The notes beneath the pieces are model-generated. The model saw nothing but the letters and a program-made list of their open reading frames with translations, made no database searches and was not told the origin of the DNA. This document shows positions 21,933 to 34,133 of a stretch of DNA of 64,000 nucleotides, in pieces. Position 1 is the stretch's first letter. Every line of letters begins with the position of its first letter. The position numbers were made by a program, and so were the translations under genes. Source of the DNA: Chondrosia reniformis (Eukaryota > Porifera > Demospongiae > Chondrillida > Chondrillidae); the NCBI GenBank assembly GCA_947172415.1, contig OX359194.1, positions 682,001-746,000 of the forward strand, given 5' to 3'.

Positions 21933-23251
21933 TTATTGTTGTAACTCTATCAATCACTAATATATGAGACTAATACGTGATGTCAGCATTCACAGGCATG
22001 TATGAAACATTTGTAAAACGTTTTTGAAGTTTATAATGTGTGTTCATCTTTTCCCTCTCTCTCACAATACATTTACGTTTAGAAAGAATAATTTAAAATA
22101 TTTTTGGAGTTACAGTTTCCTTTAAAAACATATATCTAGATATTAGAATATATTTATATACGCTAAAACGTAAGTTTGGAATTAGACTTAGAGTAATTCA
22201 TACAGCCGGGTCAGTTGCAATATCGATCATAAACATTAATATCGTCAAGGCGATAAATATCGGTCCTCGCACTATATCCAGTTTTCTGTATCATGAAAAG
22301 TCGCTCTCTTCCCTCCACCAAGACACATACAGGCTTTTACCCATTTGCCACAGTTTTGAAATGTATTGGAAATACTGCGTATGTGTGTAAAATTGCTTGG
22401 AACCATTTACTGATCTAGAATTAGAGTGGAATAAATTGACGATTTCTCGAAAATAATTGGGATCAGAAAAGTCGTTCTCCTCGGCCCATCAAGACACTTA
22501 CCGGATTATTTCCGCTTTCCGCAGTTTTCAGATGAACCACAAATACTCCCTATGTCTTTAAACTTGCTTGAAACAGTTCACCGATCTGGAAATAACGAGA
22601 AATATATAAAAAAAGTCCCAACCACAACCGTTTTCTTTGGACAAAACTTCATATAAATAGAAGCGAAAAACCTAATATAGTAGGCCTACCTGGACACATC
22701 TCTATGGTGGTTGCGGTTCCCATAGAGGTTGGTAGCGCTTAGACTCTGAAGCTGTCTCCTAATCGGTTGGTGCCATAGAGACGTGCTCACCAATAATCCG
22801 GATTTCGGGGGGGTTCCACGTAATGTGGGATTGGCATCTGATATCTTAGGATTCATATGAGTCGGCCATATCGAGAAGAACTGGTTCTTCTCACGCAAGT
22901 GACACCCAAAGCTCAACTCGGCAGAGCGTTACCACCGATCCCGGCCTCTGAGCGTCGTGGATGGTAGCGTTCGGTATGGTCCAACTTTTCTTCTTTGCAG
23001 TTTCGTTGGCCGTCGATTGACAAAATTTCACTTTAACCAGATCCATATATTAAATATGGATAGATAGTGCTTCAATAACAATCAAGTGCTACACAGTGCA
23101 TTTTCCAATATATAATAAAATTTAGAAAGTCTTCTAGATTTTCAGATATAGTATCGAATTTTATCGTTACATACACCTTCTAACGGTCGGCCATATATAA
23201 TATTACGCAATTATCTCTATATAGTACAAAATAGTACGTAAAACTATAGTT
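21933..23251. repeat. Core element copy 3, full length
   Basis: Order: a diverged satellite monomer (21933-22090), an AT-rich segment, two ~171-bp diverged repeats (gaaaagtcg at ~22297 and ~22467), a GC-richer segment (22690-23010), and an AT-rich tail ending at ctgtaact where normal monomers resume. The GC-rich part has a perfect 8-bp inverted repeat (22700-22707 with 22720-22727) and a perfect 9-bp one (22873-22892). The stretch gctcaactcggcagagc (near 22912) resembles a tRNA D-arm/A-box, so a tRNA-derived retroposon head is possible but not shown. A 76-codon minus frame (22686-22916) is unrecognised. Confidence 0.8.
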
Positions 23252-26200
23252 CTGTAACTCTATCAAATGGAAAGATATGAAGCTGTAACTTTATGTCAGC
23301 TTTCACAGTCACCTATGGAGTATATCCAATGTGTTTTTGAAATTTTGATGAAATTTTAAATTTGCACTATCTCTCACCATACATTAATTTTGTATACAAG
23401 AATTTAATGTACATTGAGGACTGTAACTCTACCAAATTGACATTTATGAAGCTGGGACTTTGTGTCAGTTTCACAGTCACCTATGGAGAATATCCAATGT
23501 GTTTTTGAAATTTTGATTCAACTTAAAATTTGCCCTATCTCTCACCATACATTAATTTTGTATACAAGAATTTAATGAACATTGAGTGCTGTAACTCTAT
23601 CAAATTGACATATATGAAGCTGGGACTTTGTGTCAGCTTTCACAGTCACTTCTGGAGGATATCCAATGTGTTTTTGAAATTTTGTTGCAACTTTAAATTT
23701 GCCCTATCTCTCACCATACATTAATTTTGCATACAATAATTTAATGTACATTGAGGGCTGTAACTCTACCAAATTGACATAAATGAAGCTGGGACTTTGT
23801 GTCAGCTTTCACAGTCACCTATGGAGTATATCCAATGTGTTTTTGAAATTTTGATGCAACTTAAAATTTGCCTTATCTCTCACAATACATTAATTTTGTA
23901 TACAAGAATTTAATGAACATTGAGGGCTGTAACTCTACCAAATTGACATATATATATGAAGCTGGGACTTTGTGTCAGCTTTCACAGTCACCTATGGAGT
24001 ATATCCAATGTGTTTTTGAAATTTTGATGCAACTTAAAATTTGCCCTATCTCCCACCATACATTAATTTTGTATACAAGAATTTAATGTACATTGAGGAC
24101 TGTAACTCTACGAAATTGACATATATGAAGCTGTGACTTTGTGTCAGCTTTCACAGTCACTTATGGAGTATATATATTCAATGGGTTTTTGAAATTTTGA
24201 TGAAATTTTAAATTTGCCCTATCTCTCACAATACATTAATTTTGTATACAAGAATTTAATGAACATTGAGGGCTGTAACTCTACCAAATTGACATAAATG
24301 AAGCTGGTTCTTTGTGTCAGCTTTCACAGTCACCTATGGAGTATATCCAATGTGTTTTTGAAATTTTGATGAAACTTTAAATTTGCCTTATCTCTCACCA
24401 TACATTAATTTTGTATACAAGAATTTAATGAACATTGAGTGCTGTAACTCTACCAAATTGACATATATAAAGCTGGGACTTTGTGTCAGCATTCACAGTC
24501 ACTTCTGGAGGATATCCAATGTGTTTTTGAATTTTGATGAAATTTTAAATTTGCCTTATCTCTCACCATACATTAATTTTGTATACAAGAATTTAATGAA
24601 CATTGAGTGCTGTAACTCTACCAAATTGACATATATGAAGCTGGGACTTTGTGTCAGCATTCACAGTCACATCTGGAGGATATCCAATGTGTTTTTGAAT
24701 TTTGATGAAATTTTAAATTTGCCTTATCTCTCACCATACATTAATTTTGTACACCAGAATTTAATGAACATTGAGGGCTGTAACTCTACCAAATTGACAT
24801 AAATGAAGCTGTGACTTTGTGTCAGCATTCACAGTCATCTATGGAGTATATTCAATGGGTTTTTGAAATTTTGATGAAATTTTAAATTTGCACTATCTCC
24901 CACCATACATTAATTTTGTATACAAGAATTTAATGTACATTGAGGGCTGTAACTCTATCAAATTGACATATATGAAGCTGTGACTTTGTATCAGCTTTCA
25001 CAGTCACTTCTGGAGTATATCCAATGTGTTCTTGAAATTTTGATGAAACTTTAAATTTGCCTTATCTCTCACCATACATTAATTTTGTATACAAGAATTT
25101 AATGAACATTGAGTGCTGTAACTCTACCAAATTGACATATTTGAAGCTGGGACTTTGTGTCAGCATTCACAGTCACTTCTGGAGTATATCCAATGTGTTT
25201 TTGAAATTTTGATTCAACTTAAAATTTGCCCTATCTCTCACCATACATTAATTTTGTATACAAGAATTTAATGTACATTGAGGGCTGTAACTCTACCAAA
25301 TTGACATATATGAAGCTGTGACTTTGTGTCAGCTTTCACAGTCACTTATGGAGTATATTCAATGGGTTTTTGAAATTTTGATGAAATTTTAAATTTGCAC
25401 TATCTCCCACCATACATTAATTTTGTATACAAGAATTTAATGTACATTGAGGGCTGTAACTCTATCAAATTGACATATATGAAGCTGTGACTTTGTATCA
25501 GCTTTCACAGTCACTTCTGGAGTATATCCAATGTGTTTTTGAAATTTTGATGAAACTTTAAATTTGCTTTATCTCTCACCATACATTAATTTTGTATACA
25601 AGAATTTAATGTACATTGAGTGCTGTAACTCTACCAAATTGACATATATGAAGCTGTGACTTTGTGTCAGCTTTCACAGTCACTTCTGGAGTATATCCAA
25701 TGTGTTTTTGAAATTTTGATTCAACTTAAAATTTGCACTATCTCTCACCATACATAAATTTTGTATACAAGAATTTAATGTACATTGAGGGCTGTAACTC
25801 TATCAAATTGACATATATGAAGCTGTGACTTTGTATCAGCTTTCACAGTCACTTCTGGAGTATATCCAATGTGTTTTTGAAATTTTGATGCAACTTAAAA
25901 TTTGCCCTATCTCTCACCATACATTAATTTTGTATACAAGAATTTAATGTACATTGAGGGCTGTAACTCTACCAAATTGACATATATGAAGCTGTGACTT
26001 TGTATCAGCTTTCACAGTCACTTATGGAGTATATTCAATGGGTTTTTGAAATTTTGATGAAATTTTAAATTTGCCCTATCTCCCACCATACATTAATTTT
26101 GTATACAAGAATTTAATGTACATTGAGGACTGTAACTCTACGAAATTGACATATATGAAGCTGTGACTTTGCGTCAGCTTTCACAGTCACCCTATGGAGT

Positions 26201-29200
26201 ATATCCAATGGGTTTTTGAAATTTTGATTCAACTTAAAATTTGCCCTATCTCTCACAATACATTAATTTTGTATACAAGAATTTAATGAACATTGAGGGC
26301 TGTAACTCTACCAAATTGACATAAATGAAGCTGTGACTTTGTGTCAGCATTCACAGTCACCTATGGAGTATATCCAATGTGTTTTTGAAATTTTGATGAA
26401 ACTTTAAATTTGCCTTATCTCTCACCATACATTAATTTTGTATACAAGAATTTAATGAACATTGAGTGCTGTAACTCTACCAAATTGACATATATGAAGC
26501 TGTGACTTTGTGTCAGCTTTCACAGTCACTTATGGAGTATATATATTCAATGGGTTTTTGAAATTTTGATGAAATTTTAAATTTGCCCTATCTCTCACCA
26601 TACATTAATTATGTATACAAGAATTTAATGTACATTGAGGGCTGTAACTCTACCAAATTGACATATATGAAGCTGGTTCTTTGTGTCAGCTTTCACAGTC
26701 ACCTATGGAGTATATCCAATGTGTTTTTGAAATTTTGATGAAACTTAAAATTTGCCTTATATCTCACCATACATTAATTTTGTATACAAGAATTTAATGA
26801 ACATTGAGTGCTGTAACTCTATCAAATTGATATATATGAAGCTGGGACTTTGTGTCAGCTTTCACAGTCACCTATGGAGTATATCCAATGTGTTTTTGAA
26901 ATTTTGATGCAACTTAAAATTTGCCCTATCTCTCACCATACATTAATTTTGTATACAAGAATTTAATGTACATTGAGGGCTGTAACTCTACCAAATTGAC
27001 ATATATGAAGCTGTGACTTTGTGTCAGCTTTCACAGTCACTTATGGAGTATATATATTCAATGGGTTTTTGAAATTTTGATGAAATTTTAAATTTGCCCT
27101 ATCTCTCACCATACATTAATTATGTATACAAGAATTTAATGTACATTGAGTGCTGTAACTCTACCAAATTGACATATATGAAGCTGGTTCTTTGTGTCAG
27201 CTTTCACAGTCACCTATGGAGTATATCCAATGTGTTTTTGAAATTTTGATGAAATTTTAAATTTGCACTATCTCTCACCATACATTAATTTTGTATACAA
27301 GAATTTAATGTACATTGAGGACTGTAACTCTACCAAATTGACATATATGAAGCTGTGACTTTGTGTCAGCTTTCACAGTCACCTATGGAGAATATTCAAT
27401 GTGTTTTTGAAATTTTGATTCAACTTAAAATTTGCCCTATCTCTCACCATACATTAATTTTGTATACAAGAATTTAATGTACATTGAGGGCTGTAACTCT
27501 ATCAAATTGACATATATGAAGCTGTGACTTTGTGTCAGCTTTCACAGTCACTTCTGGAGTATATCCAATGTGTTTTTGAAATTTTGATGAAACTTTAAAT
27601 TTGCCCTATCTCTCACCATACATTAATTTTTTATACAAGAATTTAATGAACATTGAGTGCTGTAACTCTATCAAATTGACATATATGAAGCTGGGACTTT
27701 GTGTCAGCTTTCACAGTCACTTATGGAGTATATATATTCAATGTGTTTTTGAAATTTTGATTCAACTTAAAATTTGCCCTATCTCTCACCATACATTAAT
27801 TTTGTATACAAGAATTTAATGAACATTGAGTGCTGTAACTCTATCAAATTGACATATATGAAGCTGGGACTTTGTGTCAGCTTTCACAGTCACCTATGGA
27901 GTATATCCAATGTGTTTTTGAAATTTTGATGCAACTTAAAATTTGCCCTATCTCTCACCATACATTAATTTTGTATACAAGAATTTAATGTACATTGAGG
28001 GCTGTAACTCTACCAAATTGACATATATGAAGCTGTGACTTTGTATCAGCTTTCACAGTCACTTCTGGAGGATATCCAATGTGTTCTTGAAATTTTGATG
28101 AAACTTTAAATTTGCCTTATCTCTCACCATACATTAATTTTGTATACAAGAATTTAATGAACATTGAGTGCTGTAACTCTATCAAATTGACATATATGAA
28201 GCTGGGACTTTGTGTCAGCTTTCACAGTCACCTATGGAGTATATCCAATGTGTTTTTGAAATTTTGATGCAACTTAAAATTTGTCCTATCTCTCACCATA
28301 CATTAATTTTGTATACAAGAATTTAATGAACATTGAGTGCTGTAACTCTACCAAATTGACATATATGAAGCTGTGACTTTGTGTCAGCTTTCACAGTCAC
28401 TTCTGGAGTATATCCAATGTGTTTTTGAAATTTTGATGAAACTTTAAATTTGCCTTATCTCTCACCATACATTAATTTTGTATACAAGAATTTAATGTAC
28501 ATTGAGGACTGTAACTCTACCAAATTGACATATATGAAGCTGTGACTTTGTATCAGCTTTCACAGTCACCTATGGAGAATATTCAATGTGTTTTTGAAAT
28601 TTTGATTCAACTTAAAATTTGCACTATCTCTCACCATACATTAATTTTGTATACAAGAATTTAATGTACATTGAGGGCTGTAACTCTATCAAATTGACAT
28701 ATATGAAGCTGTGACTTTGTGTCAGCTTTCACAGTCACTTCTGGAGTATATCCAATGTGTTTTTGAAATTTTGATTCAACTTAAAATTTGCCTTATCTCT
28801 CACCATACATTAATTTTGTATACAAGAATTTAATGTACATTGAGGACTGTAACTCTACCAAATTGACATATATGAAGCTGTGACTTTGTATCAGCTTTCA
28901 CAGTCACCTATGGAGAATATTCAATGTGTTTTTGAAATTTTGATTCAACTTAAAATTTGCCCTATCTCTCACCATACATTAATTTTGTATACAAGAATTT
29001 AATGTACATTGAGGGCTGTAACTCTATCAAATTGACATATATGAAGCTGTGACTTTGTGTCAGCTTTCACAGTCACTTCTGGAGTATATCCAATGTGTTT
29101 TTGAAATTTTGATGAAACTTTAAATTTGCCTTATCTCTCACCATACATTAATTTTGTATACAAGAATTTAATGTACATTGAGGACTGTAACTCTACCAAA

Positions 29201-29517
29201 TTGACATATATGAAGCTGTGACTTTGTATCAGCTTTCACAGTCACCTATGGAGAATATTCAATGTGTTTTTGAAATTTTGATTCAACTTAAAATTTGCAC
29301 TATCTCTCACCATACATTAATTTTGTATACAAGAATTTAATGTACATTGAGGGCTGTAACTCTATCAAATTGACATATATGAAGCTGTGACTTTGTGTCA
29401 GCTTTCACAGTCACTTCTGGAGTATATCCAATGTGTTTTTGAAATTTTGATTCAACTTAAAATTTGCCTTATCTCTCACCATACATTAATTTTGTATACA
29501 AGAATTTAATGTACATT
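23252..29517. repeat. Satellite array, ~37 monomers
   Basis: Tandem ~169-bp monomers of the same family as 1070-6990, with the same set of diagnostic variants plus tctcccacc variants. The longest open frame (24383-24802) passes through consecutive 168-bp monomers and is not considered a gene. The last six monomers form a dimeric higher-order repeat. Confidence 0.95.
28504..29517. repeat. Dimeric higher-order repeat, 338 bp x 3
   Basis: The gaggact monomer variant, followed by tatggagaatattcaatg, recurs at 28504, 28842 and 29180, exactly 338 bp (two monomers) apart. It alternates with a gagggct/ttctggagtatatcc monomer. The block ends at the diverged edge monomer of core copy 4. Confidence 0.85.
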
Positions 29518-30847
29518 TATTGCTGTAACTCTATCAATCACTATAACATATGAGACTAATACGTGATGTCAGCATTCACAGGCATGTATGAAACATTTGT
29601 AAAACGTTTTTGAAGTTTATAATGTGTGTTCATCTTTTCCCTCTCTCTCACAATACATTTACGTTTAGAAAGAATAATTTAAAATATTTTTGGAGTTACA
29701 GTTTCCTTTAAAAACATTATTTAACATATATCTAGAAATTAGAATATATTTATATACGCTAAAACGTAAGTTTGGAATTAGACTTAGAGTAATTCATACA
29801 GCCGGGTCAGTTGCAATATCGATCATAAACATTAATATCGTCAAGGCGATAAATATCGGTCCTCGCACTATATCCAGTTTTCTGTATCATGAAAAGTCGC
29901 TCTCCTCCCTCCACCAAGACACATACAGGCTTTTACCCATTTGCCACAGTTTTGAAATGTATTGGAAATACTGCGTATGTGTGTAAAATTGCTTGGAACC
30001 ATTTACTGATCTAGAATTAGAGTGGAATAAATTGACGATTTCTCGAAAATAATTGGGATCAGAAAAGTCGTTCTCCTCGGCCCATCAAGACACTTACCGG
30101 ATTATTTCCGCTTTCCGCAGTTTTCAGATGAACCACAAATACTCCCTATGTCTTTAAACTTGCTTGAAACAGTTCACCGATCTGGAAATAACGAGAAATA
30201 TATAAAAAAAGTCCCAACCACAACCGTTTTCTTTGGACAAAACTTCATATAAATAGAAGCGAAAAACCTAATATAGTAGGCCTACCTGGACACATCTCTA
30301 TGGTGGTTGCGGTTCCCATAGAGGTTGGTAGCGCTTAGACTCTGAAGCTGTCTCCTAATCGGTTGGTGCCATAGAGACGTGCTCACCAATAATCCGGATT
30401 TCGGGGGGGTTCCACGTAATGTGGGATTGGCATCTGATATCTTAGGATTCATATGAGTCGGCCATATCGAGAAGAACTGGTTCTTCTCACGCAAGTGACA
30501 CCCAAAGCTCAACTCGGCAGAGCGTTACCACCGATCCCGGCCTCTGAGCGTCGTGGATGGTAGCGTTCGGTATGGTCCAACTTTTCTTCTTTGCAGTTTC
30601 GTTGGCCGTCGATTGACAAAATTTCACTTTAACCAGATCCATATATTAAATATGGATAGATAGTGCTTCAATAACAATCAAGTGCTACACAGTGCATTTT
30701 CCAATATATAATAAAATTTAGAAAGTCTTCTAGATTTTCAGATATAGTATCGAATTTTATCGTTACATACACCTTCTAACGGTCGGCCATATATAATATT
30801 ACGCAATTATCTCTATATAGTACAAAATAGTACGTAAAACTATAGTT
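29518..30847. repeat. Core element copy 4, full length
   Basis: Nearly identical to copy 3, with offset 7596 over the GC-rich half. It has the diverged monomer edge, the paired ~171-bp repeats, and the GC-rich segment with inverted repeats at 30296-30323 and 30469-30488. The near identity of copies 3 and 4 suggests a recent duplication of array plus core, or active homogenisation. Confidence 0.8.
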
Positions 30848-33800
30848 CTGTAACTCTATCAAATGGAAAGATATGAAGCTGTAACTTTATGTCAGCTTTC
30901 ACAGTCACCTATGGAGTATATCCAATGTGTTTTCGAAATTTTGATTCAACTTAAAATTTGCCCTATCTCTCACCATACATTAATTTTGTATACAAGAATT
31001 TATTGAACATTGAGGGCTGTAACTCTACCAAATTGACATTTATGAAGCTGGGACTTTGTGTCAGTTTCACAGTCACCTATGGAGAATATCCAATGTGTTT
31101 TTGAAATTTTGATTCAACTTAAAATTTGCCCTATCTCTCACCATACATTAATTTTGTATACAAGAATTTAATGAACATTGAGTGCTGTAACTCTATCAAA
31201 TTGACATATATGAAGCTGGGACTTTGTGTCAGCTTTCACAGTCACTTCTGGAGGATATCCAATGTGTTTTTGAAATTTTGTTGCAACTTTAAATTTGCAC
31301 TATCTCTCACCATACATTAATTTTGCATACAATAATTTAATGTACATTGAGGGCTGTAACTCTACCAAATTGACATATATGAAGCTGGGACTTTGTGTCA
31401 GCATTCACAGTCACCTATGGAGTATATCCAATGTGTTTTTGAAATTTTGATGTAACTTAAAATTTGCCTTATCTCTCACAATACATTAATTTTGTATACA
31501 AGAATTTAATGAACATTGAGGGCTGTAACTCTACCAAATTGACATATATGAAGCTGGTTCTTTGTGTCAGCTTTCACAGTCACCTATGGAGTATATCCAA
31601 TGTGTTTTTGAAATTTTGATGAAATTTTAAATTTGTCCTATCTCTCACCATACATTAATTTTGTATACAAGAATTTATTGAACATTGAGGGCTGTAACTC
31701 TACCAAATTGACATAAATGAAGCTGTGACTTTGTGTCAGCTTTCACAGTCACCTATGGAGTATATCCAATGTGTTTTTGAAATTTTGATGAAACTTTAAA
31801 TTTGCCTTATATCTCACCATACATTAATTTTGTATACAAGAATTTAATGAACATTGAGTGCTGTTACTCTACCAAATTGACATATATGAAGCTGGGACTT
31901 TGTGTCAGCATTCACAGTCACTTCTGGAGGATATCCAATGTGTTTTTGAATTTTGATGAAATTTTAAATTTGCCCTATCTCTCACCATACATTAATTATG
32001 TATACAAGCATTTAATGTACATTGAGGGCTGTAACTCTACCAAATTGACATATATGAAGCTGGTTCTTTGTGTCAGCTTTCACAGTCACTTATGGAGTAT
32101 ATCCAATGTGTTTTTGAAATTTTAATGAAATTTTAAATTTGCACTATCTCTCACCATACATTAATTTTGTATACAAGAATTTAATGTACATTGAGGGCTG
32201 TAACTCTACCAAATTGACATAATATGAAGCTGTGACTTTGTGTCAGCTTTCACAGTCATCTATGGAGTATGTACAATGTGTTTTTGAAATTTTGATGAAA
32301 TTTTAAATTTGCACTATCTCTCACCATACATTAATTTTGTATATATACAAGAATTTAATGTACATTGAGGACTGTAACTCTACCAAATTGACATATATGA
32401 AGCTGTGACTTTGTGTCAGCTTTCACAGTCACCTATGGAGAATATTCAATGTGTTTTTGAAATTTTGATTCAACTTAAAATTTGCCTTATCTCTCACAAT
32501 ACAATAATTTTGTACACCAGAATTTAATGAACATTGAGGGCTGTAACTCTACCAAATTGACATAAATGAAGCTGTGACTTTGTGTCAGCATTCACAGTCA
32601 TCTATGGAGTATGTACAATGTGTTTTTGAAATTTTGATTCAACTTAAAATTTGCCCTATCTCTCACAATACATTAATTTTGTATACAAGAATTTAATGTA
32701 CATTGAGGGCTGTAACTCTATCAAATTGACATATATGAAGCTGTGACTTTGTGTCAGCTTTCACAGTCACCTATGGAGTATGTCCAATGTGTTTTTGAAA
32801 TTTTGTTGCAACTTAAAATTTGCCCTATCTCTCACCATACATTAATTTTGTATACAAGAATTTATTGTACATTGAGGGCTGTAACTCTACCAAATTGACA
32901 TATATGAAACTGGGATGTTGTGTCAGCTTTCACAGTCACTTATGGAGTATATCCAATGTGTTTTTGAAATTTTGATGAAACTTTAAATTTGCCCTATCTC
33001 TCACCATACATTAATTTTGTATACAAGAATTTAATGTACATTGAGGACTGTAACTCTATCAAATTGACATATATGAAGCTGTGACTTTGTGTCAGCTTTC
33101 ACAGTCATCTATGGAGTATGTACAATGTGTTTTTGAAATTTTGATTCAACTTAAAATTTGCCCTATCTCTCACCATACATTTATTTTGTATACAAGAATT
33201 TAATGTACATTGAGGACTGTAACTCTATCAAATTGACATATATGAAGCTGTGACTTTGTGTCAGCTTTCACAGTCATCTATGGAGTATGTACAATGTGTT
33301 TTTGAAATTTTGATTCAACTTAAAATTTGCCCTATCTCTCACCATACATTTATTTTGTATACAAGAATTTAATGTACATTGAGGACTGTAACTCTATCAA
33401 ATTGACATATATGAAGCTGTGACTTTGTGTCAGCTTTCACAGTCATCTATGGAGTATGTACAATGTGTTTTTGAAATTTTGATTCAACTTAAAATTTGCC
33501 CTATCTCTCACCATACATTAATTTTGTATACAAGAATTTAATGTACATTGAGGGCTGTAACTCTACCAAATTGACATATATGAAGCTGTGACTTTGTATC
33601 AGCTTTCACAGTCACCTATGGAGTATATCCAATGTGTTTTTGAAATTTTGTTGCAACTTAAAATTTGCCCTATCTCTCACCATACATTAACTTTGTATAC
33701 AAGAATTTAATGTACATTGAGGGCTGTAACTCTACCAAATTGGCATATATGAAGCTGGGATGTTGTGTCAGCTTTCACAGTCACTTATGGAGTATATCCA

Positions 33801-33856
33801 ATGTGTTTTTGAAATTTTGATGAAACTTAAAATTTGGCTTATCTCTCACCATACAT
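30848..33856. repeat. Satellite array, ~18 monomers, next to RPTP B
   Basis: Same satellite. Between ~33040 and 33530 three consecutive monomers are almost identical (tcatctatggagtatgtacaatgtg at 169-bp spacing), a fresh local amplification. The array ends at catacatt/aaatgcac, the same junction as at 8763, followed by the 3' flank of gene B. Confidence 0.95.
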
Positions 33857-34133
33857 TAAATGCACAAATTCAATATACGTATAATGGTTCCACACATGAT
33901 ACTGTTGTCAATGAAGTCTGTGAGTTATATCTCAAAGAATTACACAACTATAATCATGCTGGATATGCACTATATAGTACACGATTGTTGTTCAAGTAGT
34001 GTCTATATATCCATATACTGTACTTTATCCTCTAATTCATTTTCTTAAAATGCACAAATTCAATATAAGTATAAGATGGTTTCACACATGATACTGTTGC
34101 TAATAAAGCAGTCTGAGAGTATATCTCAAAGAA
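33857..34133 (-). repeat. 3' flank of RPTP B with duplicated gene tail
   Basis: Near-identical to 8764-9038. The ~90-bp segment aatgcacaaattcaatata is present twice, at ~33857 and ~34049. The second copy runs into the stop codon of gene B, and the satellite-edge spacer lies between them. Confidence 0.6.

Noticed and set aside
22895..22990. A true tRNA gene in the core
   Set aside because: The D-arm-like part pairs, but no proper anticodon arm, T-arm or acceptor pairing could be built. At most it is a SINE-type head.
1070..33856. CRISPR array
   Set aside because: The units are contiguous ~169-bp monomers without unique spacers, and the genome is eukaryotic.
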